Source: Paenibacillus taichungensis
GTDB taxonomy: Bacteria > Bacillota > Bacilli > Paenibacillales > Paenibacillaceae
Assembly: GCF_003287275.1 (NCBI RefSeq)
Contig: NZ_QEVW01000006.1
Location: 310,001 to 374,000, forward strand
Direction of reading: 5' to 3'
DNA: 64,000 nt
How positions within the stretch are numbered: position 1 is the stretch's first letter; each line of letters opens with the position of its first letter. The translations under genes and the position numbers were made by a program. The notes under the pieces were generated by a model, which saw only the letters and a list, made by a program, of their open reading frames with translations, had not been told where the DNA came from and searched no databases. Shown piece after piece: positions 19,507 through 27,870 of this stretch.

Positions 19507-20805
19507 ATGGAAGAGATGTCTCCGATTCTGGACCCGGAGCCTCATCAAAGGGCAGATGCAGAAGAGTCTAGTACGGCTCTGCCTGCCTTTCGTTATATAC
19601 TTTTCCCCCGGAAAGGAGGATGGTCTACCTTTCCCTATCCAGACATCGCTGCTCTAATGGTTGCCGAAGGGCCTGTCTACTATGTCAGCAGTCTGGAGCG
19701 ATCCGAGGAAATGCCTGCGAATATCTCCGTTATCACGCTTCACGAAGCTGAGAAACTGTTACAGGAGCCACGTACGGTTGCTGTGGTTGCGCATCCCTAC
19801 TGGCTGACTGCCACAGCTTCGCTCCATCCGGAGCTCTGTATTGTACTTCTTCCTGAGCCGGTCGGTGAAGAAGCCGAGTCCCCCTTGTGGGAGAGCTGCA
19901 TTTCAAGACTGGTCGGTATCGCCGATCTGGTGGGTACGACTTCAGAAACACGTTATATGAAGCTGGTATTCCAGGGTGTACGTGCCATCTGGCTGAATGG
20001 AGAGGATACCTCCCCTGCTGGTGTCATGCAAAAGGATGACCTCGAAGTTCCTCTCCGGGACTATGAACTGCTATTTCTGCATGCGCTTCGGCAGACCCTC
20101 TCAGGTGTTCCGGATACGGTCACCCGGCTGCAATGCAGTGTGCGTGCCGACTTCTATCGTCAGCTTCGTTCCAAAGCAGGAGCGCATGAGACGATTTCCT
20201 TTTTGCTGGCAGCCTATGAATATGTGCTAGAGGATTCCAGAGCGGCCGCTTCACTCAAGGAAGCATTCTCCCACGCGGTATTAAACGGGCGCAATGATTG
20301 TGTAAGCTCCCACTATCGATTCCTCTCCGCGATTCATGCGAGGGCCGGGGAAATCGATAGTGCGTTGCAGGTGTATGGAATCAGCGCAGGCAGCGAGCAG
20401 GAACGTCACCATTATGAACAGCTCTGCCGCTGGCTTGAAGCCGGGGAGGAACAACTTGTCCGGGCAGAACTGCTGCGTCTGAATGATGATTATGGAAATG
20501 CATTGCACATTTTGGATGAACTCGGAGGCGAAACGGCACGGCATTGGAAATTTCGTATCTATCAGGAGACTGGACATGTGGAAGATGCATTAGATTTGGT
20601 GCACGCAGTGGATATCCAAGATAGCCCCAGCCGACAGGATTATCGGCAGCTGTCGGGTCTAGCTCTGGCTCTGCGCGGGGAACGTCACGGGGCGGTGAGA
20701 CAATTTCTGGAGACGGCACTGGAGGATGAAGATGCTCTTGCGCGAATCGTCGAGATGGAACTGTTGGATCAAGCCGTCCAGCAATTGCTGGGGGAGGTGC
20801 CATGA
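19507..20805 (+). CDS. GT-B-like / TPR-type protein of the glycosylation cluster
   Basis: About 432 aa. The first half resembles the N-terminal lobe of GT-B glycosyltransferases of the TuaH type: FPYPDIAALMVAEGPVYYVSSLE, VAVVAHPYWLTATASLHPELCIVLLPEP and ADLVGTTSETRYMKL. The donor-binding C-terminal lobe is missing. Instead the second half (from about residue 200) is helical, with repeated short helices like TPR units. It may be an inactive or accessory transferase. I chose ATG 19507 because GAGG lies 10 bases upstream; TTG 19501 is possible. The next gene starts inside its stop codon, so it begins a four-gene operon of sugar-modifying enzymes. Confidence 0.65.
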   Translation: MEEMSPILDPEPHQRADAEESSTALPAFRYILFPRKGGWSTFPYPDIAALMVAEGPVYYVSSLERSEEMPANISVITLHEAEKLLQEPRTVAVVAHPYWLTATASLHPELCIVLLPEPVGEEAESPLWESCISRLVGIADLVGTTSETRYMKLVFQGVRAIWLNGEDTSPAGVMQKDDLEVPLRDYELLFLHALRQTLSGVPDTVTRLQCSVRADFYRQLRSKAGAHETISFLLAAYEYVLEDSRAAASLKEAFSHAVLNGRNDCVSSHYRFLSAIHARAGEIDSALQVYGISAGSEQERHHYEQLCRWLEAGEEQLVRAELLRLNDDYGNALHILDELGGETARHWKFRIYQETGHVEDALDLVHAVDIQDSPSRQDYRQLSGLALALRGERHGAVRQFLETALEDEDALARIVEMELLDQAVQQLLGEVP

Positions 20806-21713
20806 TGCTGGACCCGAAGAAGCGTATACAACATGTGAATGGACCGATGGTGCATAGGAAAATACGATCCGAGACATCTCATACTCCAATTGAAAAGTTG
20901 GAATTACCGCACGCTGAACCAGGTGACCAAGGGGATCAGGATGCCGGTAAACACCAGGAAACAGGCCTATTTAGAGAACCATTTACCGTTCGTCGTGTTC
21001 GTAAAAGTCAGGGCAATAAACTGACCGCTATGCTTCAGGTACGTAACGAGCGAGGGCGATACCTGGAGGAAGTGCTGGGCGACCTGAGTGAATTCGTAGA
21101 TGAGATTGTCATTGTGGACGATGCCAGCACAGATGGTACACCCGATATATGCAGAGCCTATCCAAAGGTCGTTCGTCTGGAAGTGCTGGAGAAGCCGTTA
21201 TTTGCGGAGGAATGGCGATTACGCAATGCGCTATGGCAAGCAGCAGTAGGTACCTCACCCGATTGGCTGCTCTCGGTTGATGCCGATGAGCTATACAGCA
21301 TGGAAGCGAAGAAAGCGATACGCGCTCTGATTAACCAGGATCATGCGGACTGGATCGCTTTCCGCTTCTACGATATGTGGGGCGGACGAACTCACTATCG
21401 GGAAGATGAGCTTTGGGGGCTTCACCGACGTCATACCGCTTCCCTGGTCCGTTATATGCCGGGTTATCCTTACTTTTATCCGCAGCAAAATCATCATGTG
21501 CCTCGTCTTCCCTTGCCCTGCACCGTACTGCCCGGAATCAGCACGGAATTGAAAGTCCAGCATCTTGGCTGGGCAGGAAGTCTGGAGGATCGGGTTCGGA
21601 AATATTTGCGTTATAAACGAATTGATCCACACGGCGAGTGGGGCAGCCTGGAACACTATGAATCGATTCTTGATCCGGATCCCCGACTGATTCCGTGGAA
21701 GGAGGAGCAGTGA
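20802..21713 (+). CDS. Family 2 glycosyltransferase
   Basis: A 303-aa GT-A fold transferase. An unusual polar N-terminal extension of about 70 residues precedes the catalytic domain, which shows KLTAMLQVRNERGRYLEEVLGDL, EIVIVDDASTDGTPDIC (nucleotide-sugar site) and LLSVDADELYS (DxD metal motif). The C-terminal part is His/Tyr-rich (YPYFYPQQNHHVPRLP) and contains VQHLGWAG, typical of this subfamily. It overlaps the preceding stop by 4 bases and is followed after 1 base by a GT4 gene. Acceptor and sugar are unknown; the context suggests glycosylation of a surface protein. Confidence 0.85.
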   Translation: MMLDPKKRIQHVNGPMVHRKIRSETSHTPIEKLELPHAEPGDQGDQDAGKHQETGLFREPFTVRRVRKSQGNKLTAMLQVRNERGRYLEEVLGDLSEFVDEIVIVDDASTDGTPDICRAYPKVVRLEVLEKPLFAEEWRLRNALWQAAVGTSPDWLLSVDADELYSMEAKKAIRALINQDHADWIAFRFYDMWGGRTHYREDELWGLHRRHTASLVRYMPGYPYFYPQQNHHVPRLPLPCTVLPGISTELKVQHLGWAGSLEDRVRKYLRYKRIDPHGEWGSLEHYESILDPDPRLIPWKEEQ

Positions 21714-21714
21714 G

Positions 21715-23148
21715 ATGGGCGTTGTCAGCATATTGACACACAGCTTCACCGATGGATATAACCGGGAATTCAGCCGGGTGTTCGGGGGCGGCCTGGAGCG
21801 TTACGTCCTTGATTTGTGCAGTGTAATCCGCGGATTGGGACATATCCCCGAGGTTCATCAGTTGTCCTATTATGAAGCTTTTCAGACCCGCACGGAACAG
21901 ATCGATGTATATGGGTATGCCTACGATATGAATGATGTGCCCGAAGCTTTTGCCCGAATGGCTGCCGCAGCGCGAGGGCCTGTGATCTATGCAAGCTGTC
22001 TGTGGCAGCCCATTGCCTACAAGCCGGGCAGCCTCGGCATCTGCCACGGGATTAACTGGGATCGTCCCGCGCTACCGCTGGAGACCAAGCAGCAAGTCGC
22101 TGAGCATATTCAGCTGGCACTGGATGGACTTGTACGCATCGTGTCGGTGGATTCACATTTTCAGACCTTTTGCCGTGCTGCTTGTACGTTTGCGGATGCC
22201 AGTCAGGTCGTGCTCATTCCCAATGCAGTGGATACCTCCTACTTCACACCTGCTCCGCCAAGGCGTACGTTCGAGCATGAACAGGAAGAAGAATGGCTGG
22301 CTGCATGGAAGAAGGATCTTGCAGGCCTTGAAGATCATGCTGAAGCTGCCGTCTCGGGGTTGAATGCTGCGTCATCCGCGAGGGGAAGAAACGATGGAGA
22401 CGGCATGGTACGGGCGGACAGATCCGAGGTGACAGTAATCGCTGAGGAACTGGACTCGGGGAATATCCGACAGGGCCACATTGGTCGGCAGCCAAATGAG
22501 CTGATGGGTGAACCTTTGAAGGATCAGGGCGACGACACACCGGCTGCAATTCATGTGAACCCATCGCGTCCACTGCGCATTTTATATCCGCGCCGCATCA
22601 GCATGGAGCGGGGCATTATTCCGATGATGCTGGCAGCTGACCGACTGCTTGGTGCCTTTCCTGATCTGGAAGTCGAATTCGCCGGGGAGCTGGTTGAAGG
22701 CAGCACGGTGGGTCGATCCTTCCGATACTGGCATCGCACGCACCCCCATGCGGATCGAATTATACAGCGCACGTATGATTTTCGGGATATCCGCGAGGCC
22801 TACCATCAGGCAGATATCGCCGTGATCCCGACTGTCTTCTCGGAAGGAACATCCTACGCTTGTCTGGAGGCGATGAGCTGTGGGCTTCCGGTTGTTGCTT
22901 CCAATGTTGGCGGACTGAATGATCTGATTCAGGATGGCTTCAACGGACTGCTGGTACCTCCAGGGGAAGAAGCGCTGACCGCCGCGCTGGTGCGTCTCGT
23001 TCAGGATAGAGCCGAGCGGGAGCGGTTGGGAATCTATGCCCGCGAGACGGCGTTATCCTACGACATATCCCACTGGCGGCGGAGATGGAGTACAGTATTG
23101 GAATCTTTTTTGGCAGAAGCAGGATTAAAGGAGGGAATTCGGGGATGA
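21715..23148 (+). CDS. Family 4 glycosyltransferase with an internal insert
   Basis: A 477-aa GT-B transferase. The N-terminal lobe has REFSRVFGGGLERYVLDLC, a glycine-rich acceptor loop, and VVLIPNAVDTSYFTP ends it. The C-terminal lobe has PRRISMERGIIPMMLAADRL, ADIAVIPTVFSEGTSYACLEAMSCGLPVVASNVGGLNDLI, with the E-x7-E donor-site glutamates (EGTSYACLE). Between the lobes, about residues 185-280, is a charged low-complexity insert absent from usual GT4 enzymes. It lies between a GT2 and a methyltransferase gene with 1-base spacing and a 4-base overlap, so all four are co-expressed. Confidence 0.88.
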   Translation: MGVVSILTHSFTDGYNREFSRVFGGGLERYVLDLCSVIRGLGHIPEVHQLSYYEAFQTRTEQIDVYGYAYDMNDVPEAFARMAAAARGPVIYASCLWQPIAYKPGSLGICHGINWDRPALPLETKQQVAEHIQLALDGLVRIVSVDSHFQTFCRAACTFADASQVVLIPNAVDTSYFTPAPPRRTFEHEQEEEWLAAWKKDLAGLEDHAEAAVSGLNAASSARGRNDGDGMVRADRSEVTVIAEELDSGNIRQGHIGRQPNELMGEPLKDQGDDTPAAIHVNPSRPLRILYPRRISMERGIIPMMLAADRLLGAFPDLEVEFAGELVEGSTVGRSFRYWHRTHPHADRIIQRTYDFRDIREAYHQADIAVIPTVFSEGTSYACLEAMSCGLPVVASNVGGLNDLIQDGFNGLLVPPGEEALTAALVRLVQDRAERERLGIYARETALSYDISHWRRRWSTVLESFLAEAGLKEGIRG

Positions 23149-23825
23149 TGGATACGCCAAATGCAACAGATTTCACGGAATCAAGATACATTCGGGAGGG
23201 TGACCCCAAAACGGATACATTGGTTTTTCCACTGCATCCTGCGTGGTGGAGCCGTCCGTACGAATACGAATGGGCACGCCAGTTTGCACGTCAGGAAGAC
23301 GTCGTACTCGACGCTGCCTGTGGTATATCCCATCCATTCAAATTCTGGCTGGCAGAGCACTGCCGGGAAGTTCATGCCTGTGATTGGGATGAGCGTATTT
23401 TGTCCAGAGAAGCGATCCGGCTGGATATCGCTTCTGATTTTGGTGAGCAGGCCGCACGAGACCTGCCGGAATCGAGCCTGGACCGACTGCATCTCGCGCA
23501 GGCCAATCTGGCTCAGCTTCCGTATGAATCGGAGATGTTTGACAGCGTATTCTGCATCTCTGTGTTGGAGCATCTGGATACAGGCACGATGCTGCGCGCC
23601 TTTCGCGAATTCGCCAGGGTGCTGAAGCCAGACGGACGGTTGATAGCCACGTTTGATGTGCCCGAGATGCGCCCTGATCTGCTGGAGACCATTATGGCTG
23701 TCACTGGACTTACGATCGAAGGCAAGCTGAGCGTGAAAGAACCGGATGATGCCATCTGGTCTGACATGTATGGCCCGGCAATCCGTTGTTTCCGTGCTGT
23801 TATTCGTAAAGAGCAATTGGGATGA
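23145..23825 (+). CDS. Class I SAM-dependent methyltransferase
   Basis: A 226-aa Rossmann-fold methyltransferase. Motif I is VVLDAACGISHPFKFWLAEH (the second Gly of the usual GxGxG is changed); later EMFDSVFCISVLEHLDTGTMLRAFREFARVLKPDGRLIATFD is the Methyltransf_11-type core. I chose ATG 23145 because AAAGGAGG lies ahead and it forms an ATGA overlap with the GT4 stop; an upstream in-frame ATG at 23085 lies inside GT4. Probably it methylates a sugar of the glycan made by its neighbours; the substrate is inferred only from context. No clear terminator separates it from the convergent gene at 23901. Confidence 0.85.
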   Translation: MMDTPNATDFTESRYIREGDPKTDTLVFPLHPAWWSRPYEYEWARQFARQEDVVLDAACGISHPFKFWLAEHCREVHACDWDERILSREAIRLDIASDFGEQAARDLPESSLDRLHLAQANLAQLPYESEMFDSVFCISVLEHLDTGTMLRAFREFARVLKPDGRLIATFDVPEMRPDLLETIMAVTGLTIEGKLSVKEPDDAIWSDMYGPAIRCFRAVIRKEQLG

Positions 23826-23900
23826 ATAAATGGGATCACTGATGAGGGGCATAGATTGAGATTAACTCTATATCCTTAAAACCCTTGGATTGCCTAAGCG

Positions 23901-25913
23901 TTAAAGATGAACCAGCAGCATGCTGCACTGGTTAGCGTATGCTTCAGTGGATGCTGCGCCGGGTGATGTCAGGCGCAGCAGAGTGTGCAGGCCCGGCGGG
24001 ATTGTGGTCGCCGGGCTGCCGGAGGAGGCAGGTTGCCGTGCAGTGATGTGGGCCCATTCGGCCCAATCACGCGCCGTGCGCTGCCGCCCGGCGAGCAAAG
24101 CGAGCGTGCCCGCCAGTACCATGGCGGGCACTTCGTGCGTGAAGGGCTGCGGCGCGCCATGCGGCGTGCCGAACAGCGCAAGCAGCCCTTCACGCACGCT
24201 CGCGGGCGCGCGCAGCAGCCCGCAGCGGGCCGCAGGCGGAAGCGCCGCGAGCAGCGCCGGCGCCTGGCCGGGCGGCAGGGCCTGCAGCAGGCGCAGCCAT
24301 GCGGCCCAGGCGCCTACGCGCGCAAGCGCCAGCGCCGGGGCGTGCACGGCCTGCGGCGCTGGCAGGGCGCAGCTGGCCGGGGCGCCGCCGCGCAGCAGCG
24401 CTTCCGCTGCGCGGGCTGCGTCTGGCGCGGCCGCCTGCTGGCGGGCATTACGCCGCGCTGGCGACGACGCTGCGGCGCCTCGCGCTAAGCCAGCCGCAGC
24501 CCGGGTGCGGTGCTCGCCGGGCTGCTTGTGGCCGAGCGCCCACAGCGCTAGCGCCGCCTCCGGCCCGTGCTGCGCATGCGTCGCCCAGGGCTGCAAGGCC
24601 GCCCGGGCAGCGGTCTCCTCGCCGAGCTGGGCCAGCGCCAGCCCGGCGGCGAGGTGCTGCGCCCGCAGCACGGCGGCCAGCGATGCCTCGTGGCGCATCA
24701 GCCATTCCGGCCGATGCGCATCCAGCGCGGCCGGGATCAGCGCCTGCCAGGCCGCAGGCGGCAGGCTTACCCGCTGGGCTGCGCTTGCGATGACGTTCGG
24801 CCGCCCGCTAGCTGCGGCCAGCAGCAATAGCCGCTGCCATGCTTGCAAGCTGCCGGGCTGTACGACGAGCGCAGATGTATAAGCCTTAGCTGCCTCCTGC
24901 CAGTAGCCTAGCCGTTCATGGGCCATGCCTTCCAGAGTCAGGCTGCGATACGTTCCGGCACCGGAAACGGACGTATATCGACTGGCTGTGGGAGCTGCGG
25001 CTTTGGCCTGCTTCAGCCAATTTAGAGCAGCAGCATCCCGTCCCCGATCGAGCTCTAACACAGCACCAAGCTCCAGCAGATCAGGGAAGTCAGCATACAG
25101 CGGCCTCCATTCCTCAACGATAGCAAGTGCTCTCTCTGGGCGGCTACTTTCCCGCCAGGCATAGGCCGTTTTGAGTACCAGATCCGAATGATATCCGCAT
25201 TCCGGCGTAAGCTTCGCCAGCAAAGGCTGTAACAGCCTGAGCGCTTCATCGTATCTCGCTTGCTGAAACCACTCAGCGGCCATGGCATATAACAGTTCCG
25301 GTTGATCCGGCGACTCATGGAGAGCGGAGCGAATCAGCCGCATATTTCGCTCGGGTTTATTTTTGCCAACAATAACGTGCTCCAGATAGCCATAATGAAT
25401 AATTTCAAGCCCGGAGTCGACCACACCCCACGGAGCGAAGGATAGAATTGAAGATGCCACTTCTTCATGAATCATGCCTTGAAAAGCAATCCGGGGATCG
25501 TTCCGAAATAAACGACACACCGCATCCGTCACACGCTCGTCTCCAGACATTCCGAGCAAACTCGTGACCTGTATCCAGTATCCCCATACGTCGTCCTGAC
25601 CTGGCTCCAGGAGCCGCTTCATCTCCGCCAGATTGTGCGCTGTAGGCATCCAGACTTCATCCGCATCCAGTACCAGGATCCAAGGATGAGTGGCAGCAGC
25701 AAGGGACAGGTTGCGAGCAGCACTAAAATCTCCGGTCCATGCTGCACTGATAACAACCGCACCATGACCACGGGCAATGTCGATCGTCTCGTCCGTTGAT
25801 CCCGTATCCACAATGATGATCTCATCCACAACATCCTGAATAGCATCCAAGCATCGCTGAAGCGACCCGGCCTCATCCTTCACGATCATGCACAGGCTGA
25901 TTCCTGTCTGCAT
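23901..25913 (-). CDS. GT2 glycosyltransferase with TPR half and a GC-rich, Ala-rich C-terminus
   Basis: About 670 aa. N-terminal GT2 domain: GISLCMIVKDEAGSLQRCLDAI, DEIIIVDTGSTDETIDIA, DFSAARNLSLAAATHPWILVLDADEVWM (DxD). A helical TPR-like region follows from about residue 210. The final third (about residues 330-655) is Ala/Leu/Arg-rich, and its DNA is 78-82% GC in two sampled 60-base lines, against 43% in one sampled N-terminal line. Start at ATG 25913 has GGAGG 7 bases upstream; ATG 25919 is an alternative. It is the last of three adjacent GT2-TPR genes downstream of a Thr-rich repeat protein, so it likely glycosylates that protein. Confidence 0.82.
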   Translation of the reverse strand: MQTGISLCMIVKDEAGSLQRCLDAIQDVVDEIIIVDTGSTDETIDIARGHGAVVISAAWTGDFSAARNLSLAAATHPWILVLDADEVWMPTAHNLAEMKRLLEPGQDDVWGYWIQVTSLLGMSGDERVTDAVCRLFRNDPRIAFQGMIHEEVASSILSFAPWGVVDSGLEIIHYGYLEHVIVGKNKPERNMRLIRSALHESPDQPELLYAMAAEWFQQARYDEALRLLQPLLAKLTPECGYHSDLVLKTAYAWRESSRPERALAIVEEWRPLYADFPDLLELGAVLELDRGRDAAALNWLKQAKAAAPTASRYTSVSGAGTYRSLTLEGMAHERLGYWQEAAKAYTSALVVQPGSLQAWQRLLLLAAASGRPNVIASAAQRVSLPPAAWQALIPAALDAHRPEWLMRHEASLAAVLRAQHLAAGLALAQLGEETAARAALQPWATHAQHGPEAALALWALGHKQPGEHRTRAAAGLARGAAASSPARRNARQQAAAPDAARAAEALLRGGAPASCALPAPQAVHAPALALARVGAWAAWLRLLQALPPGQAPALLAALPPAARCGLLRAPASVREGLLALFGTPHGAPQPFTHEVPAMVLAGTLALLAGRQRTARDWAEWAHITARQPASSGSPATTIPPGLHTLLRLTSPGAASTEAYANQCSMLLVHL

Positions 25914-25965
25914 GTTCATCCCTCCGTCCTTCCTATACGGGGTTCTGCTGTCTTTCATTCAATCC

Positions 25966-27870
25966 TCAAAACTCAAAACCATCCGGCCCCGGTAGATCCA
26001 GTCTAATCTGCTGAACCACAGGCCAACAACGTTCTCGCTGTCCTTCTGTCCCTTGAGCGAATGCCTTCAAATGATGATCCGCAGCACTGACAAGCCCTTT
26101 CACCAACCAGCTGGTTCCCACTCGTGAATCGAAGGCTCCGGGAAAGGGTTCTCCCGTTTCCTGCCGTGCGCCTTCCACCAATGGATACACGCCTTCTGCC
26201 AACTGCCCCTGACCAAGCTGAACCAGCGTGTGCAGCACATCCCATCTCCCGGATTGCACACATCCGTCCATCATCATTCCAAGTGCCTGCCAGCCATTAT
26301 ACGCTGTTCCAGCAGCCATTTTTGCGTCATTATTTTGCGCTACAGCTTGTGAACTACTGATTCGTTCTGTCTGTTGATATGGCTCCGACTCCGTATTCGG
26401 ATGCGAATGACGAAACAGCCACGCAGTCAGTTGATCTTTCCCCTCGATCGGTCTTCCTTCAATCCAGTTTAGTCGCTCTATCCAATGGGTAGCCGGTACA
26501 GAAAGCTCTCCATTTTTTCGCCGTACCGTATCCAGCTTAAGGCGTGCCTTGTTCCATTTCCCCTGTTGAATCTGGAGCAGAGCCTCAGCCATGGATAACC
26601 TCTCCCTCATCTCCGCTGAAGGGTGTGAAGATATGTCTGGCAACAACTGCACAGCTGTATCATAGCAACGGCACTGCTCCAGGATGCCCAATACTTTCTG
26701 GATCGCCTCTTCTGAAGTGATTGCAAATCGCTCCTTAATGAACTCCACCAGATGTTGCTCTTGACCCGAAACCCGCATGATCCGAAAAATTCGGTACAAC
26801 GGCGGCAGCAGACTTGATTTGGCACGGACTGCTTCCACATAAGCATCCACTGCACCTTCAAGGTCCGCTCGACCTTCCAGCAACCTCCCCAGGGTGTACC
26901 AGGTCTGATAGGTTCCGATTCCTTCTTCCGTATGAAATATGGGTGGCGGCGGTCCCATACGGACTGCTTCACGCAGCGATAGCTCTGCCTTTTCTGTCTC
27001 GCCCAACGCCTCCTCACATACTCCGCGATGATGCAGCAGGTCCGTGTATTCCGGGAAGAGTTCAAGAGCAGCATGGATGTGATCCAATGCTTCCTGCCAG
27101 CGGCTCAAATGCTGGAAACAGCGAATCTCATATTTGAACAACAGATGTGCATAACTTGTCAGGGTTGGATCAATTCCCGCTTTTGCTATCCCAAACGTCT
27201 TCAGCGCCTGTTCCGTTTCTCCCATCCGTAGATACTCAACACCCAGGTTATAGTGATGAAACGGCTGCTCTGGATCTTCCTCCACCGCCTGTTGAAGCAA
27301 ACGCAAATTCCGGTTCACCTTATCCTTGCGCTCCACAATGGCCGTCTGATACCCGTAATGGTGAATGATCATGTCCGTCACGTGAAAAGCAGCCTGTGGA
27401 TTCTTCCGACAGATTGCCACAGCGATCTGCTCATGAATCCGACCCTCAAACCGATGCTTCGGCTCGTTCCTGAAGAGGCGCAATACCGGATTTACCGTCA
27501 CCCCCTGCTGACCCGAACCTGTATAGTTATGGATATTTAAAAACAATCCGTCACATCCGCTGGCTTCCGTCCAGCTTCTGATCTGTTCCCGTGCAGTCTC
27601 ATCCAGCGCCTCGTCCGCATCCAGAAAAAGAATCCATTCGCCCGAAGCCCGCTCCAGCCCTGCATTCCGTGCCGCGGCAAAATCGTCGCTCCACTTAAAC
27701 GGCACAACCACCGCCCCATATTCCGTGGCAATGGCAGCACTTCGGTCCGACGAACCGGTATCCACAACAATGATCTCGTCCACCGCTCCGCGAACACTTT
27801 CGAGACAATGAGGCAACAGCTCTTCTTCATCCTTCACGATCATGCATAGTGAAATGTGTTTGGTCGGCAA
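25966..27870 (-). CDS. GT2 glycosyltransferase with TPR repeats
   Basis: About 634 aa, same architecture as its neighbours. GT2 motifs: HISLCMIVKDEEELLPHCLESV, DEIIVVDTGSSDRSAAIA, DFAAARNAGLERASGEWILFLDADEAL (DxD) and RLFRNEPKHRFEGRIHEQI. TPR-like helices follow, for example QPFHHYNLGVEYLRMGETEQALKTF. The start is a TTG at 27870 with AAAGGAGG 7 bases upstream; an ATG at 27894 has no ribosome site. The start overlaps the end of the preceding gene by 44 bases. The GT2-TPR layout is that of SunS-type peptide glycosyltransferases, in which the TPR part is thought to bind the acceptor. Confidence 0.87.
   Translation of the reverse strand: MPTKHISLCMIVKDEEELLPHCLESVRGAVDEIIVVDTGSSDRSAAIATEYGAVVVPFKWSDDFAAARNAGLERASGEWILFLDADEALDETAREQIRSWTEASGCDGLFLNIHNYTGSGQQGVTVNPVLRLFRNEPKHRFEGRIHEQIAVAICRKNPQAAFHVTDMIIHHYGYQTAIVERKDKVNRNLRLLQQAVEEDPEQPFHHYNLGVEYLRMGETEQALKTFGIAKAGIDPTLTSYAHLLFKYEIRCFQHLSRWQEALDHIHAALELFPEYTDLLHHRGVCEEALGETEKAELSLREAVRMGPPPPIFHTEEGIGTYQTWYTLGRLLEGRADLEGAVDAYVEAVRAKSSLLPPLYRIFRIMRVSGQEQHLVEFIKERFAITSEEAIQKVLGILEQCRCYDTAVQLLPDISSHPSAEMRERLSMAEALLQIQQGKWNKARLKLDTVRRKNGELSVPATHWIERLNWIEGRPIEGKDQLTAWLFRHSHPNTESEPYQQTERISSSQAVAQNNDAKMAAGTAYNGWQALGMMMDGCVQSGRWDVLHTLVQLGQGQLAEGVYPLVEGARQETGEPFPGAFDSRVGTSWLVKGLVSAADHHLKAFAQGTEGQRERCWPVVQQIRLDLPGPDGFEF

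Noticed and set aside
23920-24882. Several long Arg/Ala/Pro-rich frames on the plus strand opposite the GC-rich region
   Set aside because: High GC removes stop codons in all frames. The minus frame continues from a clear GT2 domain; the others have no ribosome site or recognisable domain.
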